Positions 53,901-63,700 of a stretch of DNA of 64,000 nt are shown in pieces. The stretch is from Mucilaginibacter inviolabilis (lineage in GTDB: Bacteria > Bacteroidota > Bacteroidia > Sphingobacteriales > Sphingobacteriaceae), in the NCBI RefSeq assembly GCF_011089895.1, contig NZ_JAANAT010000001.1, positions 1,612,001 through 1,676,000 on the forward strand. The letters are read 5' to 3'. Every line of letters begins with the position of its first letter. The stretch's first letter is position 1. A model generated the notes under the pieces. The model saw only the letters and a program-made list of their open reading frames with translations. It searched no databases and had not been told where the DNA came from. The position numbers and the translations under genes were made by a program.

Positions 53901-54752
53901 ATAATGGAACACCAAATTGATGAGGGGCGCCGTAGTCAGGTTATAACTGTTAGCTGCCAGTTTGTTTACCGCAAGCGGGGGAATGGTATAGCTCAGCATT
54001 CCCGCGTAGTTATACACGTAATAAGTATCGAGATTACCACTAGAGAGAACCTGACGTTTTAAAATAACACGACCGGCTATATCGGTAAAGCTCACTGTTT
54101 CGGTATTATCTTCGTCTTTGCCATCGGTCACGGCCAGTGTATTATTGGCATAATAGGTGCCTGCGGTAAAACTACCATCAGGGTTCCAGACCAGAATATT
54201 ACCATCACTGGCACTGTTAAAACGGTAGCTGACCGTTTTGTAATGATTCCCGCTTACAGTCGGCTGAAAGCCGTTCCCGGCCATACCGGACTGCAGTACA
54301 CGTTGCAAAGGGCTGTTTTCAAACACCTGCTGGGCATAAGGAGAAGCATCGGTAGCAATCAAATATTGCGAGGTCTGGTTATAAAAATTTGGCTGCGCAG
54401 TACTGATCGCCGTGGAGCGGTAACTGCCGGCGGTATCTGTACTATTACCCGCATAAGGCAGGTAGCCGATCGTTTGTCTTCCCAGGTTATCATAGGCGAC
54501 CGGCTGGATAATATCATTCTGATTGGGGCTAGCCTGTACAGCTACCGACTGAAGCGGACGGCCCATGCCATCATAATATACCCTGGTGGTTTGCTTTTGG
54601 CTAAGGGTTAGCGCCGATAGTTGGGCATCAGTCGTTACACCGGCGACTTTTACGACTTCCTGCTGGATAAACCCTATACCCTGGGCCACGGCCTGTAGGC
54701 AACCGGCAGTCAAAATTAACGTGAACAGGGTCAGGTATATTTTTTTATTCAT
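50949..54752 (-). CDS. RHS repeat protein with DUF6443-type N-terminus and variable C-terminal toxin tip
   Basis: A 1267-residue secreted protein. It has a signal peptide (LTLFTLILTAGCLQAVAQ), then a DUF6443-like opening (TRVYYDGMGRPLQSVAVQ, YDNLGRQTIGYLPYAG) and many YD-type repeats (YDNMGRLVEKTVPA, YDHRNRITSVSQAYN, YDQNGNILSLYR). The RHS-associated core runs through YRSYDAALGRWTGVDPMAES and YAGNSPMMNNDPMG. After a Gly-rich hinge GGGGDGGGGG the last 280 residues are a unique tip that contains IGTFTWGY. RHS shells enclose and deliver their tips to neighbouring cells; the toxin type here is unknown. The partner PKD protein is 48 bp upstream and a lipoprotein immunity candidate 9 bp downstream. 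Confidence 0.9.
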   Translation of the reverse strand: MNKKIYLTLFTLILTAGCLQAVAQGIGFIQQEVVKVAGVTTDAQLSALTLSQKQTTRVYYDGMGRPLQSVAVQASPNQNDIIQPVAYDNLGRQTIGYLPYAGNSTDTAGSYRSTAISTAQPNFYNQTSQYLIATDASPYAQQVFENSPLQRVLQSGMAGNGFQPTVSGNHYKTVSYRFNSASDGNILVWNPDGSFTAGTYYANNTLAVTDGKDEDNTETVSFTDIAGRVILKRQVLSSGNLDTYYVYNYAGMLSYTIPPLAVNKLAANSYNLTTAPLINLVFHYVYDNMGRLVEKTVPAQSKVLTIYDPYNRPVLLQDSNMRINNQWNYIKYDVKGRMVSQGIYADATHIGRVAMQAWVSANYGTNWYESRSTVLSTGYYTNVAFPTSNTFALAYAYYDDYDIDMDGTPNFSYSAQGLPGEGTATTAAVKDMPTMTLMFDIGPGIVAGTWMTRATFYDKRGNPIQTQSNNHLNFTNILTLTDKSTTVPDFTGVPQVTKVSKQTGASTTITVQTSFTYDHRNRITSVSQAYNGGSSSVVAAYTYNELGQVIKKGLGQVSGSTYLQNVDMRYNIRGQLLSINNSKLSNDAGVTNSDANDVFGLQLLYDQTDANLGNTAYYNGKVSAVKWMSKDGGGTNSYERAFRYYYDALNRDTAAIYAERTTASTGAFTTTHGWDEDRISYDQNGNILSLYRNSAMQGAGTHTGIDNLAYTYSSTNPNQLLSVTDGTGASYTGAGFRNLTGGTGNYTYDGNGNLTSDPYKGFAGISHNVLNRTERIYFSSSANRYIDYSYNMDGTLLRKRQYDNVGGVATLQATTDYIDGFVYLNGTLQYFAMPEGRVLNNGGTLSREYTIADQQGNVRVTFDNTGTGGIAKVRQENSYYAFGLIMPGSTVATPTNDNKNLYNGGSEWQSDFGNLPDYYQTFYRSYDAALGRWTGVDPMAESAESMTGYQYAGNSPMMNNDPMGNLLRQDDDSRVSGPNAFAAQNQASSDAWIYGGGGDGGGGGAGNIYGAFWQSALSFSQDVIDGMNTGSSITHLGFSGNDFRTAAAIENQVGLSMGAQLVLDGDGSVRIDQQSMYASTGFANSGNVSTSLNGTSYGGGITTRFGTFWVDFHKTTYLDGNDVLWGVSFNIKFNSAPGKEFFSYQWIQTISDNLNGKYYDINKYDGFSNYPFYYTQSQLEGEAKFNNATSFFEDNPASSVRSRIFSAETTLVGVTSNGFIFDIGTFTWGYRQQGSSVFFNPFDYHFSMTPSQTQKNIIFNYNNPPIK

Positions 54753-54800
54753 GTGATGATGAATATTAGGTTTTACTGTTTTGATGATCGTTAATACTAC

Positions 54801-57800
54801 TTATTGTCCGTAGGTACAACTGGTATTATCCGTTTTGAAATTGATGGTGTGACCGGCAATAAAATTGAAAGAAAAACTATAACCCGTTGAATTCCCTGCA
54901 CTGCTGTAAGTAAAGCAACCGCCATTGCTCGTATTGTTTTGGTCTATATAGCCCACATATTTCCACCCTTTTCCCGTGTCCGGGTTGTATAATCCACCCA
55001 CTGTGTATATCGTTACATTGTAAGTACCCGCGGCAATGCTAGCCCCGTTCAACTGGCCTGTATTAAAAGTGTAAGTATTAGAGCTGTTGCTTAGCGTAAC
55101 ACTACTGATACCCCCACCGGTTGTATTGGTGGAATAGGTTAAGTTAACAGGAGGTGGCGGCAACACGGTAACGGTTTGGGTTGTTGTTTTTTGACCATAA
55201 TAAGGTGAACTAACAGTTAGGGTAACGGTATAGTTCGTGGCAGTGCTTACCAGCGCAGAATAAGTATGGGTCACCGTACCCGCCTGGGTCGTATTGAACG
55301 GTGCTGTCCCATCCCCAAAGTTCCATTGGTAATTCACGCCGCTACCATAGCAGCCATCAACAGCGCTATTGGTAAAAACAACCGGCGTGGTATTATAAAT
55401 ATTACCGGTGGTGCTTACCGTAAATGCAGAACTGAAATTTTGTATGTCAGTCGATAAAATGTACAAATTCTTTTGCAAGATATTCCTGTCCTGATCAAAA
55501 CTATATAATGTCCTGCCCCATTGGTCATTGGAGTAATACACAGATACGCCATTGGTGTTGGTTGCTGCAATCTTATAGTGCGTGGTGACATCATAATTCA
55601 TGGTATTCACCGTCGCATTTTCGGGGTAAAAAAGCACATCATCCACGGAAACATTTACCGAACAGCTAACCTTTGTAGTAAAGCTCGGTGTCATATTATT
55701 AACCGGTATTTTCCACTCATAATAGGTCCAGGTATTATTTCCGGCCACCGGCTCAGTATAAGTGTAGGTTTGGCTGCCGGTGGTAGTCAGCGCGATCACC
55801 ACATTACCAGCGGCCGCTGTATTTAACCATACTGAAAAAACATAATTATTGGCCTGGACATTTTTAGAAGTCTGGGCATTGAGCCATTGGGATGTACCCA
55901 AGCCAATGGATTTTGCACTATGGCTGCCATTAGGAGAGAAACCACCGTCAGGGTTACCCGCAACGGTAAATGCATGACTATTATCAAAAGCGTTATCAAA
56001 ATCGTTAAAGCTGACCTCGGCAGCAGCCGCATTTTTAATAGTCACCAAAGGCTGATGAGTACCATATGTTGCAATAACTCCATTAACATGCTGATGGGCA
56101 TCATCTGCGGTTTGCAATACACCAGCGCCATCGTATGCAGTATAATTGGCTGCTGCAAAGTACCGGTTATCCCAGCTGAAAATACCTGACGCGATAGTAG
56201 ATGGCTGAAAATTAGTAATACCGTCGGGCGCAATCAATTTGAGAGATTGGGCCGGCAGGTAAAATGTATTGGCACCTGAGGTGAACGTACCGAATTTGGT
56301 GAGCGCTCCACTGATGGTATTGGTAATCCCACCACGCTGCACCTGCTGGTAGGTCTCAACCGGCGTATTGATGTTTAATTGCTGTAAGTGATAGATAGCG
56401 GCAGTCGGGGCATCACCGCCTGAAGTAGCCGTTGCGTAGTCTTTGGTATATTTGATCTGTGTGGTCAGGATGCTGTTGTCGCTGTTGGTCACCTGCGTCT
56501 GGGTGGGCAGCTTATGGCCGGTTCCGGCATAAGTATAGCTCACCGAACTCTGCCTTGCCTGGCTAAGTGTGGGCGAATCAAACACTTTTTGGGTTTGGGT
56601 ACTGATCAGTTCGCTTGTTGCCGCGTAGATATTGTATTTCGCATAAGCTTTCACCCCGTTATTGTCATCGAATTTAAAAGCTGTAACCGTTAAAGGTGCC
56701 CCTGTACGCTGGTAGGCGTAATTTGTTTCACTTACCTCTGTTCCGGTCTCGTTATAATTGATCACTTTTTGTATCAGCCCCCTTTCCATATCATAGTTGG
56801 CAGCAGGCGGAAAGGGATAAGTATAAATATCGTTTTTTATGGGCCCATAGGACGCACAGGTGGGTCTGGCCATATTGGTTATAGTCGGGCTCCATTCTGC
56901 CGTAGTACAGGAGCCACATCCCGGGATTGCACTGTTATCCCATTCTGTGGCCGGAACATAATATTGATAAAGGGTGGAACCGGCACCTGTCCTGCTTTCT
57001 TTGACGTAACCATACATGACGGTGTGGTCATCATTGGACAGATCAGTTATTGAAATGGCCGTTGCATTATTCCATAAAGTATTGCCTGTCGCTGTACCGG
57101 TATAGGGAATTGTGAAGGCAAAAACGGGTAAAGTAACGGCTTTCCCGCTGGATTTACCTGTGACCGGGTTTAAATAACCGTAATTGCGTACCATATCATG
57201 CGCTGTACTTATACCATCATTATCGGTGATTTTTTTTACCCGGATGCCATTCCCATAGGAAATTGTATTGGAGGGTATGTCCAGATAATCATTGGGTTCA
57301 TATGTCAAAGTGGTGGTTCCTCCCTGTGCATTGATAATGGTAGCCAAAGAACCCGTCGTTATTGTAGTCGGGTCCACATATTTTCCGGTGACGCCGACAA
57401 AGTTGGTATAATCAGGTCCTGCTGCGTTGGGGTAAGTATAGTTGGTATATCTCGGGTAAGCCGTATTGGCGGGATTAACATACACAAACGGGATCGGTGA
57501 CGTCGAGTTATTCGTATTATAATAACCCCAATAGTCGTAACGGTTTGTCGATGAATCAGGCAGTGTGGTCTGATAATTGAAAATATTTCCCGTGGAATTG
57601 GTCTCTCCATAATAGCTGAACTTATAATTGACCGGTGAATTGCAGCCGATATCTTTAAAATCGCGCAGGAAATTTCGGTAATAACCGGTGTTATCCTGTT
57701 TTATAAAAACGACCGGACTGTAGTCGAACTTGAAATTCCGGCCTGCACCAGTGATATTGGTCACATAGGGAATATTCGTTCCACCATTTCCAATTACATA

Positions 57801-58775
57801 GGTGTCCCAACTTAAAGCAAGGTTATCACCACCCCCGCTTATGGAATAGACCGTTTGAAGATTTATAGTTTGTTGCGTTAAATACTGAACGGAACCAGTG
57901 GTAGATCCTGCAATATAGAGGGTAACCGGATCAGTGCTTCCCCTGGGAGTTCCCCCGCCATATCCTAAAGTTATGGCATTACCATTGGCATCCTTTATAC
58001 TGGTCAGGTGCCAATTATCATAAAAATCAATACCATGCTGGTATTGATAATAGGTGGTCTTTAAATAGACAGGAGGGGTAGTAGAGCCTGTTGGCAGAAC
58101 GGTCGTTTGTGTGATCTTGTCCGGGCTGGCAAAAGTATAGGTTATACCTTTATCATTAATGATTGTGAACGAAGTTATAGCGCCCCCCAGGTTACCGGTT
58201 CCGCTATTCTGCGTATAGGTAATTTTCAGGTCCTGATAGGAAAGCAAACGGATTTGATGGTTGCCGTCAAATATAAACTGACAAGATAACCCAGGCGCAT
58301 TGACATTAAAAACATCCGGTTCGGTATCCGTAGTATAATTAAAATTGGCATTGATATAGTTGATATCAGTGATCTCATCGGAGCAGGTGGCGGTATTATT
58401 ATCATTAGCTATGGAAAAAGCATTGATCTTAGCCGGGGCCGTATTGCTGCTGCTCAACCATCCTAGGGAGCTAATACCGCTATTATCCTGGGTTACGTCA
58501 TCGGGGAGCCCTCTCAATTGCCGGCTGATCTGCCCTCCGGCCTGTAAGGTCCAATTCATGCCAGCCGAGCTTTCTACGTCCTTGGGTTTTACACCGGTTG
58601 CATTATATACCAGGCTGATCGGTAAGGAGACCTGTCCGCTGCTGATCGTGTAGACAGGGATAACTACATTACCCGTTCCGGTTAGCGGATTAACGCTTAC
58701 CTGGCTTTGTGCGGAGACGATGAATTGGCTAAATAAGAAAACGGAAGTAAAAAAGTAAAATAAACTTTTTTTCAT
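54801..58775 (-). CDS. Large secreted protein with PKD domain, partner of the RHS protein
   Basis: A 1324-residue exported protein. After the signal peptide (YFFTSVFLFSQFIVSAQ) the mature start SVNPLTGTGNVVIPVYTI and SLPISLVYNATGVKPKDVESSAGMNWTL resembles the SpvB/RHS-shell opening found in first genes of Bacteroidota RHS pairs. The middle is beta-rich with YD-like elements (LTSIKDANGNAITLGYGGG). A carbohydrate-binding-like segment lies near residues 985-1075. A PKD domain follows (NYQWNFGDGTAPF, THTYSA, NYTVTLTVSS, then TTQTVTVLPPPP), and the C-terminus is beta-rich. It lies first in the operon, 48 bp before the RHS gene, and probably forms part of the secreted or surface shell. Secretion route not visible. 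Confidence 0.75.
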   Translation of the reverse strand: MKKSLFYFFTSVFLFSQFIVSAQSQVSVNPLTGTGNVVIPVYTISSGQVSLPISLVYNATGVKPKDVESSAGMNWTLQAGGQISRQLRGLPDDVTQDNSGISSLGWLSSSNTAPAKINAFSIANDNNTATCSDEITDINYINANFNYTTDTEPDVFNVNAPGLSCQFIFDGNHQIRLLSYQDLKITYTQNSGTGNLGGAITSFTIINDKGITYTFASPDKITQTTVLPTGSTTPPVYLKTTYYQYQHGIDFYDNWHLTSIKDANGNAITLGYGGGTPRGSTDPVTLYIAGSTTGSVQYLTQQTINLQTVYSISGGGDNLALSWDTYVIGNGGTNIPYVTNITGAGRNFKFDYSPVVFIKQDNTGYYRNFLRDFKDIGCNSPVNYKFSYYGETNSTGNIFNYQTTLPDSSTNRYDYWGYYNTNNSTSPIPFVYVNPANTAYPRYTNYTYPNAAGPDYTNFVGVTGKYVDPTTITTGSLATIINAQGGTTTLTYEPNDYLDIPSNTISYGNGIRVKKITDNDGISTAHDMVRNYGYLNPVTGKSSGKAVTLPVFAFTIPYTGTATGNTLWNNATAISITDLSNDDHTVMYGYVKESRTGAGSTLYQYYVPATEWDNSAIPGCGSCTTAEWSPTITNMARPTCASYGPIKNDIYTYPFPPAANYDMERGLIQKVINYNETGTEVSETNYAYQRTGAPLTVTAFKFDDNNGVKAYAKYNIYAATSELISTQTQKVFDSPTLSQARQSSVSYTYAGTGHKLPTQTQVTNSDNSILTTQIKYTKDYATATSGGDAPTAAIYHLQQLNINTPVETYQQVQRGGITNTISGALTKFGTFTSGANTFYLPAQSLKLIAPDGITNFQPSTIASGIFSWDNRYFAAANYTAYDGAGVLQTADDAHQHVNGVIATYGTHQPLVTIKNAAAAEVSFNDFDNAFDNSHAFTVAGNPDGGFSPNGSHSAKSIGLGTSQWLNAQTSKNVQANNYVFSVWLNTAAAGNVVIALTTTGSQTYTYTEPVAGNNTWTYYEWKIPVNNMTPSFTTKVSCSVNVSVDDVLFYPENATVNTMNYDVTTHYKIAATNTNGVSVYYSNDQWGRTLYSFDQDRNILQKNLYILSTDIQNFSSAFTVSTTGNIYNTTPVVFTNSAVDGCYGSGVNYQWNFGDGTAPFNTTQAGTVTHTYSALVSTATNYTVTLTVSSPYYGQKTTTQTVTVLPPPPVNLTYSTNTTGGGISSVTLSNSSNTYTFNTGQLNGASIAAGTYNVTIYTVGGLYNPDTGKGWKYVGYIDQNNTSNGGCFTYSSAGNSTGYSFSFNFIAGHTINFKTDNTSCTYGQ

Positions 58776-58846
58776 ATGTTAAATGGCGATAAGTTTAGGA
58801 ATAACCCGATGGTAACCTGGTATTTAAAGGCTATTTTTAAAAAAAA

Positions 58847-58854
58847 CAAACCTA
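58847..58854 (-). promoter_or_regulatory. Bacteroidota -7 element of the PKD/RHS operon
   Basis: Minus strand TAGGTTTG fits TAnnTTTG. It lies 71 bp upstream of the start at 58775, giving a leader of about 65 nt. No clear -33 element. Confidence 0.35.
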
Positions 58855-59226
58855 TCAATTATAGTAATATTATCTGATTTTATATAAGATGAAACAGTTT
58901 ATTTTTAATTAAGCGATATTTTCCAAAAACTGGGCTCGAACCGCAGTTGTCGATTAAAATAAATGATAATTAATGTGCAAACGTTTGCGTGGTTCATATC
59001 TTCATAAAAGATCCAGGATTGGAAAGATCAAAAGATCGTAAAAGAATTCTATATACCATTTAAATCACCGATTGTTATCAACTGCAAATCGCTGATGGAG
59101 TGACTTATCCGGTTGTGCGCAAATGTTATCCATATTGTATCCTATACCGGGAGCAAAAGCGGTCTTCAATAAGATCGACAGTCCGCATTCCCCAAAACAG
59201 CATATTGATGGATATCCTCTAATTTT

Positions 59227-59260
59227 GTAAAGTCATTGGCCCAAGGGCCAATGACTTTAC
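59227..59260. terminator. Very strong 16-bp inverted repeat downstream of susD
   Basis: GTAAAGTCATTGGCCC and GGGCCAATGACTTTAC pair perfectly over 16 bp around AA. TTTTAC follows on the plus strand and AAAATT on the minus strand. It lies about 100 bp past the susD-like stop, so it probably ends or protects the susCD message, although the T-run faces the plus direction. Confidence 0.6.
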
Positions 59261-59358
59261 TTTTACTAGCCGACAAGTCAAGGAGCTCAGCCCTTTCGAA
59301 AGTCCAAAGTATCCATAAAGCCTCCCGAACACGGCCTATCCGATCATCGATCAGGCAA

Positions 59359-60723
59359 TTATTTACCCCAATTCACCTCTGCAAGTGGTCTCGGCATCGC
59401 ATCGAAAATGGTTTGCCTTTTCTGGTCAAGCGGCAATTGGTTCAGACGGCCATAACGGCGCATATCTATCCAGCGGTGTCCTTCATAAAAAAGACTATAC
59501 CTGCGCTGTTTTAATAATTCGTCAATCAAAGCCTCTTTAGTAAGCACTCCGGTATAAACCGGCCGGCTCCCCGCCTGAGTGCGGACGATATTTAGGGCAT
59601 TTACCGCGTTTTGATATTGCCCCAGCTGTATCATACATTCTGCATAGATAAGGATTAATTCCTCATTTCGAATGATCGATATAGGTGTCAAATTAGTTGG
59701 ATAAAGGGCGACATCATATGAACCCGAAATACCAACCAGATTTGCGGCTGAGCTACGTAATGCTACTTTATTCAACCGGGCATCGCCGGGTTCGGCATCC
59801 GCAACAAAAGCATTGTTCGCCACTACGGTAACCGCATTGTTAAGAGGCTGATACAAAGGATTGAGCGCATCCGGTGCCACACCCCAGTTAAATACAGGCC
59901 CTGTTGTTAAGGGGCCGTCGATTTTGAAAAAGGAAGCATTCAAATCATCCAGTGCAATTTGCCAGTTCTGCTGGTAGATATCCACGCGGGCTGCAACTGC
60001 CCGGTTGAACTGAAGAAAAGTAAGGGGCGTATCAAATCCAGCAAAACCAGAAGGCGCATTGAACATAAAAGCATTTCCTGCTTGTTTGAGTTGATTGGCT
60101 GCTGTATCAAGTAAAGCCTTAATCGATGTAAGGCCTGCCGCATAGGACACAAATGGTCCTGGATTTAAATAATCAGAGAGGTCCGTACGGATGCCATTTT
60201 TGCCCTGCATATTGAGAATATGGAGCATTTCAAAGGCAATAACGGTATTGGAGAATCCTTCCACACCCAGTTTTTCCTGCGCATTTATCGAATTGGTGTT
60301 AAGCGCTGACTGTTTCAGAATAGCTGCCGTCTGGCGGGCACTGCTGAACGAAAAATAATAACCATTATAAAATGCCCCGGGGTCAAGCGCACCGTTAAGA
60401 CCGGCCAACTCATTTACCCACCTGGTTTCCGATTCATTGATCACATAGACTTCACGTCCAAGTGTCCCGGCAACCTTGCAGTAAGATTCGTAACTGCTCG
60501 TTCCGTTACCTGGATTTGTATTGTACCCGGTTCTCATGGCAGAAAAAGTGCCGATAGCTAATTGTGTAATTTGACCACGAGTCGCGTTTTTCAGCACGGT
60601 TGAAAGTTCGGCACCGTTTGGATTAGGAATCTCCGGGTTATTGAAAACTTTATTACAGGCGAATATCGTCAGTAGCCACATGATACAGGTAGCAGCGACA
60701 AGTTTGTTTTTAATTGGTGTCAT
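59359..60723 (-). CDS. SusD/RagB-family outer-membrane substrate-binding lipoprotein
   Basis: A 454-residue lipoprotein (signal with lipobox TIFAC, Cys23). The SusD pattern is complete: an N-terminal helical part with TPR-like repeats, AARVDIYQQNWQIALDDL in the middle, LIRNEELILIYAECMIQLGQ-type helix (here SIIRNEELILIYAEC), ALNIVRTQAGSRP, and the C-terminal RRYSLFYEGHRWIDMRRYGRL. SusD proteins sit as a lid on the SusC barrel and capture glycans or other polymers. At 454 residues it is on the short side for the family, as in the SusD-like subgroup often annotated RagB/SusD. It starts 38 bp after the susC-like stop. The substrate is unknown, as no degradation enzymes are visible. Confidence 0.93.
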   Translation of the reverse strand: MTPIKNKLVAATCIMWLLTIFACNKVFNNPEIPNPNGAELSTVLKNATRGQITQLAIGTFSAMRTGYNTNPGNGTSSYESYCKVAGTLGREVYVINESETRWVNELAGLNGALDPGAFYNGYYFSFSSARQTAAILKQSALNTNSINAQEKLGVEGFSNTVIAFEMLHILNMQGKNGIRTDLSDYLNPGPFVSYAAGLTSIKALLDTAANQLKQAGNAFMFNAPSGFAGFDTPLTFLQFNRAVAARVDIYQQNWQIALDDLNASFFKIDGPLTTGPVFNWGVAPDALNPLYQPLNNAVTVVANNAFVADAEPGDARLNKVALRSSAANLVGISGSYDVALYPTNLTPISIIRNEELILIYAECMIQLGQYQNAVNALNIVRTQAGSRPVYTGVLTKEALIDELLKQRRYSLFYEGHRWIDMRRYGRLNQLPLDQKRQTIFDAMPRPLAEVNWGK

Positions 60724-60761
60724 TGTTAATTTTTTTAAAGTAAAATCAATTGATTGGGAAA

Positions 60762-63700
60762 TCAGAAATCTACACCGAGGTGGAACAATACCCGTTTGGT
60801 ATAGGGAGCGCTGACAATATCATAATTACTCCCTACCGAGGTTTGACCAAAGGCAGATACTTCAGGGTCCAGACCCGTATATTTGGTAATGGTGAGCAGG
60901 TTATTTCCGGAAACGCCGAGGCGCATTCCTTTGATAAAGTTGCCAAACATTCTTTGCAGCTGATATTTGTCAACCGTATAGTTCAATGCGATCTCCCTCA
61001 ACTTCAGATAACTGGCGGGTTCGATAAAATATCCGGCTGTCAGCCCTATTTGTCTGGCAAGGCCGGTAGGTATTGCAGGTCCGGGAATCCTGTTTCCAGA
61101 GGCATCGAAATGTGTCGGAACCATCCAGTCCGCGCTTTGCCCACCTTCGTCCTGTTGGAACCTGGTGAAATTACTTACATAGCTTTTATAACTCCAGTGC
61201 AGCAGAAATGACAATTCGAAGTTTTTTAAAAAATCTATTTTATTATAACTCGTCAATTGAAATTTGGGTTGTGCATCACCATATTTGGTCAGGGTACCAT
61301 CCGGTTTTACAGGGGTTCCCACGAATTCGGTCGGAGATTGTCCAACACGCAATTCATTAAATCCATAAAGCGCACCCAGATTTGGTCCCGCAGCAGAAGG
61401 TGGAATGATTAGCCGGGTGATCAGGCTGCGGTTATACCAGTAATTCAATATGGTGGTCCATTTAAAGTTCGGATGATTGACTGGTGTTGCACTTAAGGAC
61501 AATTCAAGGCCTTTATTTTGCAGATCTCCAATAGGGTAACCCGTAATGCTGGAATAGCCCACAGAAGGCGCCAGGGTAAAAGGCTGTAATAAATTCTTCA
61601 CCTTTTTATTATATAGGGTCAGTTCAAGTGTGATCAGGTTATGGAAAAAACCGAGATCTGCGCCATATTCTATTTCGCTGGCAATCTCATATTTAACCTT
61701 ATCATTACCCAAGGTAATTGGTGCGGTAACCCCCAGTTGGTTTTGGTAAACCGTTGGATTTAATTGACTGAAATTACTACCAAATGCAGCCGGTCCGCCG
61801 GTTTGCCCGTAGGCCACCCGAATTTTGAACTGGTTGATCGCATTAACGTTCCAGAAATCAAATTTCGAAATATTTGCAGCCAAGGCACCTTTTGGAAAGG
61901 GATAAAAAGTATTGTATGCAGTGTTAGTTGTATTTTTATCCACCCGCAACGCGGCGGTTGCAATGATGCGGTCTTTCCAGTTTACCTCATGCTGCAAGAA
62001 AGCGCCTGTATTGATCAATTGCTGAAAATAGCTATAGTTGGAACGAACCGCAGCATTTACCGGGTTGATTTGTCCGGTTTCCAGCCCCTCGCCTTGTACT
62101 GCGTTAATAGCCAGATTCTGGTTAAAACGAACCAGGCCGGCAGAGGTGGTATTGGTAAAGTCAGTACCATAAAGAGAATTCACCAATGCCAGTTGAAAGT
62201 TGGTATTGATATTTCTGTCGTTGGTAAAACGGGATGCACCCGGATAGCCGCTGATCGCATTAACCTGAGATTGTGCATCATCAGGCGCATATAATTCTGC
62301 CTCTGTCAACAGGTAATCGATCCCGCCCTGAAAACTTGCTTTGAGATGATGGTGATCCTTCTTAATGAGGGTATAATTAGTGGCAAAAGACTCGATGAAA
62401 CGGTTGGTCGTTTCCTTGTTGATAAAGTCGTCAATAACGTGAAACGGATTTTCCGCGTAATATGGATTTACCGGGTAAGTTCCATCTGCATTGCGATGTA
62501 TCTGTGCATAGGCGGGCAACGATGTCAGGTTGGTGCCGATGTCAACACCATTATTATCATTGTTTTCCCAGCCCCTGTTGGTGACATTATTGATGTAGTT
62601 GGAGTTAAACTGCAGATCCCAGCGATCGTTGATAGTATGGTTGATGTTGGCTCGTAGTGTAGCCCTTTTGAAACCTGTATTTTTGGTAATCCCGTCTTCG
62701 TTGTTGTAGCCTCCTGAAATATAAAATCGCGTATTGGCAGAGCCTCCGCTTAAACCCAACTGGCTATAAGTACCCAGGGCGGTGCGCCCGTAGATTTCTT
62801 TGGGGTAATTATAGATCTGACCTGCAGCTTTTGCCTTTAGATAGGCAGCAATTTCAGAGTTCTGTTGTGCCGTATCGCTGTAAAATGCCTTTATTTTGGC
62901 CACATCCCAGCTACCGTAATTTAATAGTTTTGTAGCAGAAATAGCTGCCACATCCTGGCTAAAACTGATCTTTGTTGGGCCATTGAATCCTTTTTTTGTG
63001 GTAATAATCACCACACCGGCATTTGCCAGTGTGCCGTAAATAGCAGCCGCACTTGACCCTTTCAAAACTTCCACAGACTCAATATCTTCTGCATTAATAT
63101 CTGCCAAACGGTTTGCCAGATTATCCTGACCCTTGGAAATGCTGTTTGCCCCGGTAAAAGCGTTCGTTCCCCGACCTGCATCAAAACTTGAATTATTAAG
63201 AATGACCCCGTCCATGATAAACAACGGCTGAGAACTGCCGGTAATGGATGAAATTCCCCTTAACTGCATCGAAACACCGCCGCCGGGCGCACCGCTCATT
63301 TGCGTAATCGTGGCCCCAACAATCTTACCGCTGAATGCTCCATCCAGCGTCGAGGGCGTGACGGTTCCGGTAAGGCGCGCGGCGGAAAGTGACGTGACCG
63401 CATTCGCCGCATTACTCCTTTTAACATTGGTAGCCAGGCCCGAGGTGATAACTACTTCTGCCAATGCCTGGCCTACAGGATCAAGAATAACGTCCAAAGT
63501 TTTAGAAGAGCCTACTTTGATCTGCTGACTTTTGTAGCCGATATAGGTAAAAATCAGCAAATTGTCATTGCCAGTTACTTTGACGTGGTACATTCCGGAG
63601 GTGTCAGAAGTTGTGCCGTTTGTGGTACCCTTGACCCGCACGTTTACGCCCGGCAGTAACTCTCCTTTGGTAGAAGTTATCCGGCCACTGATCATCGCCT

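Larger units (their letters stand above)
58776..59358. other. Gap between the RHS operon and the susD-like gene
   Basis: About 580 bp without a gene. It contains the RHS operon promoter candidate near its left end and a very strong inverted repeat at 59227-59260. The middle is AT-rich and shows no open frame or RNA that I recognise. Confidence 0.6.

Noticed and set aside
13771-58944. A 13-base match, GGTTCGAGCCCAG at 13771 and its reverse complement at about 58932, resembling a tRNA T-arm and possible attachment site
   Set aside because: The flanking bases do not form a T-stem, no acceptor or anticodon arms are present, and inverted 13-base matches are expected by chance many times in 64 kb.
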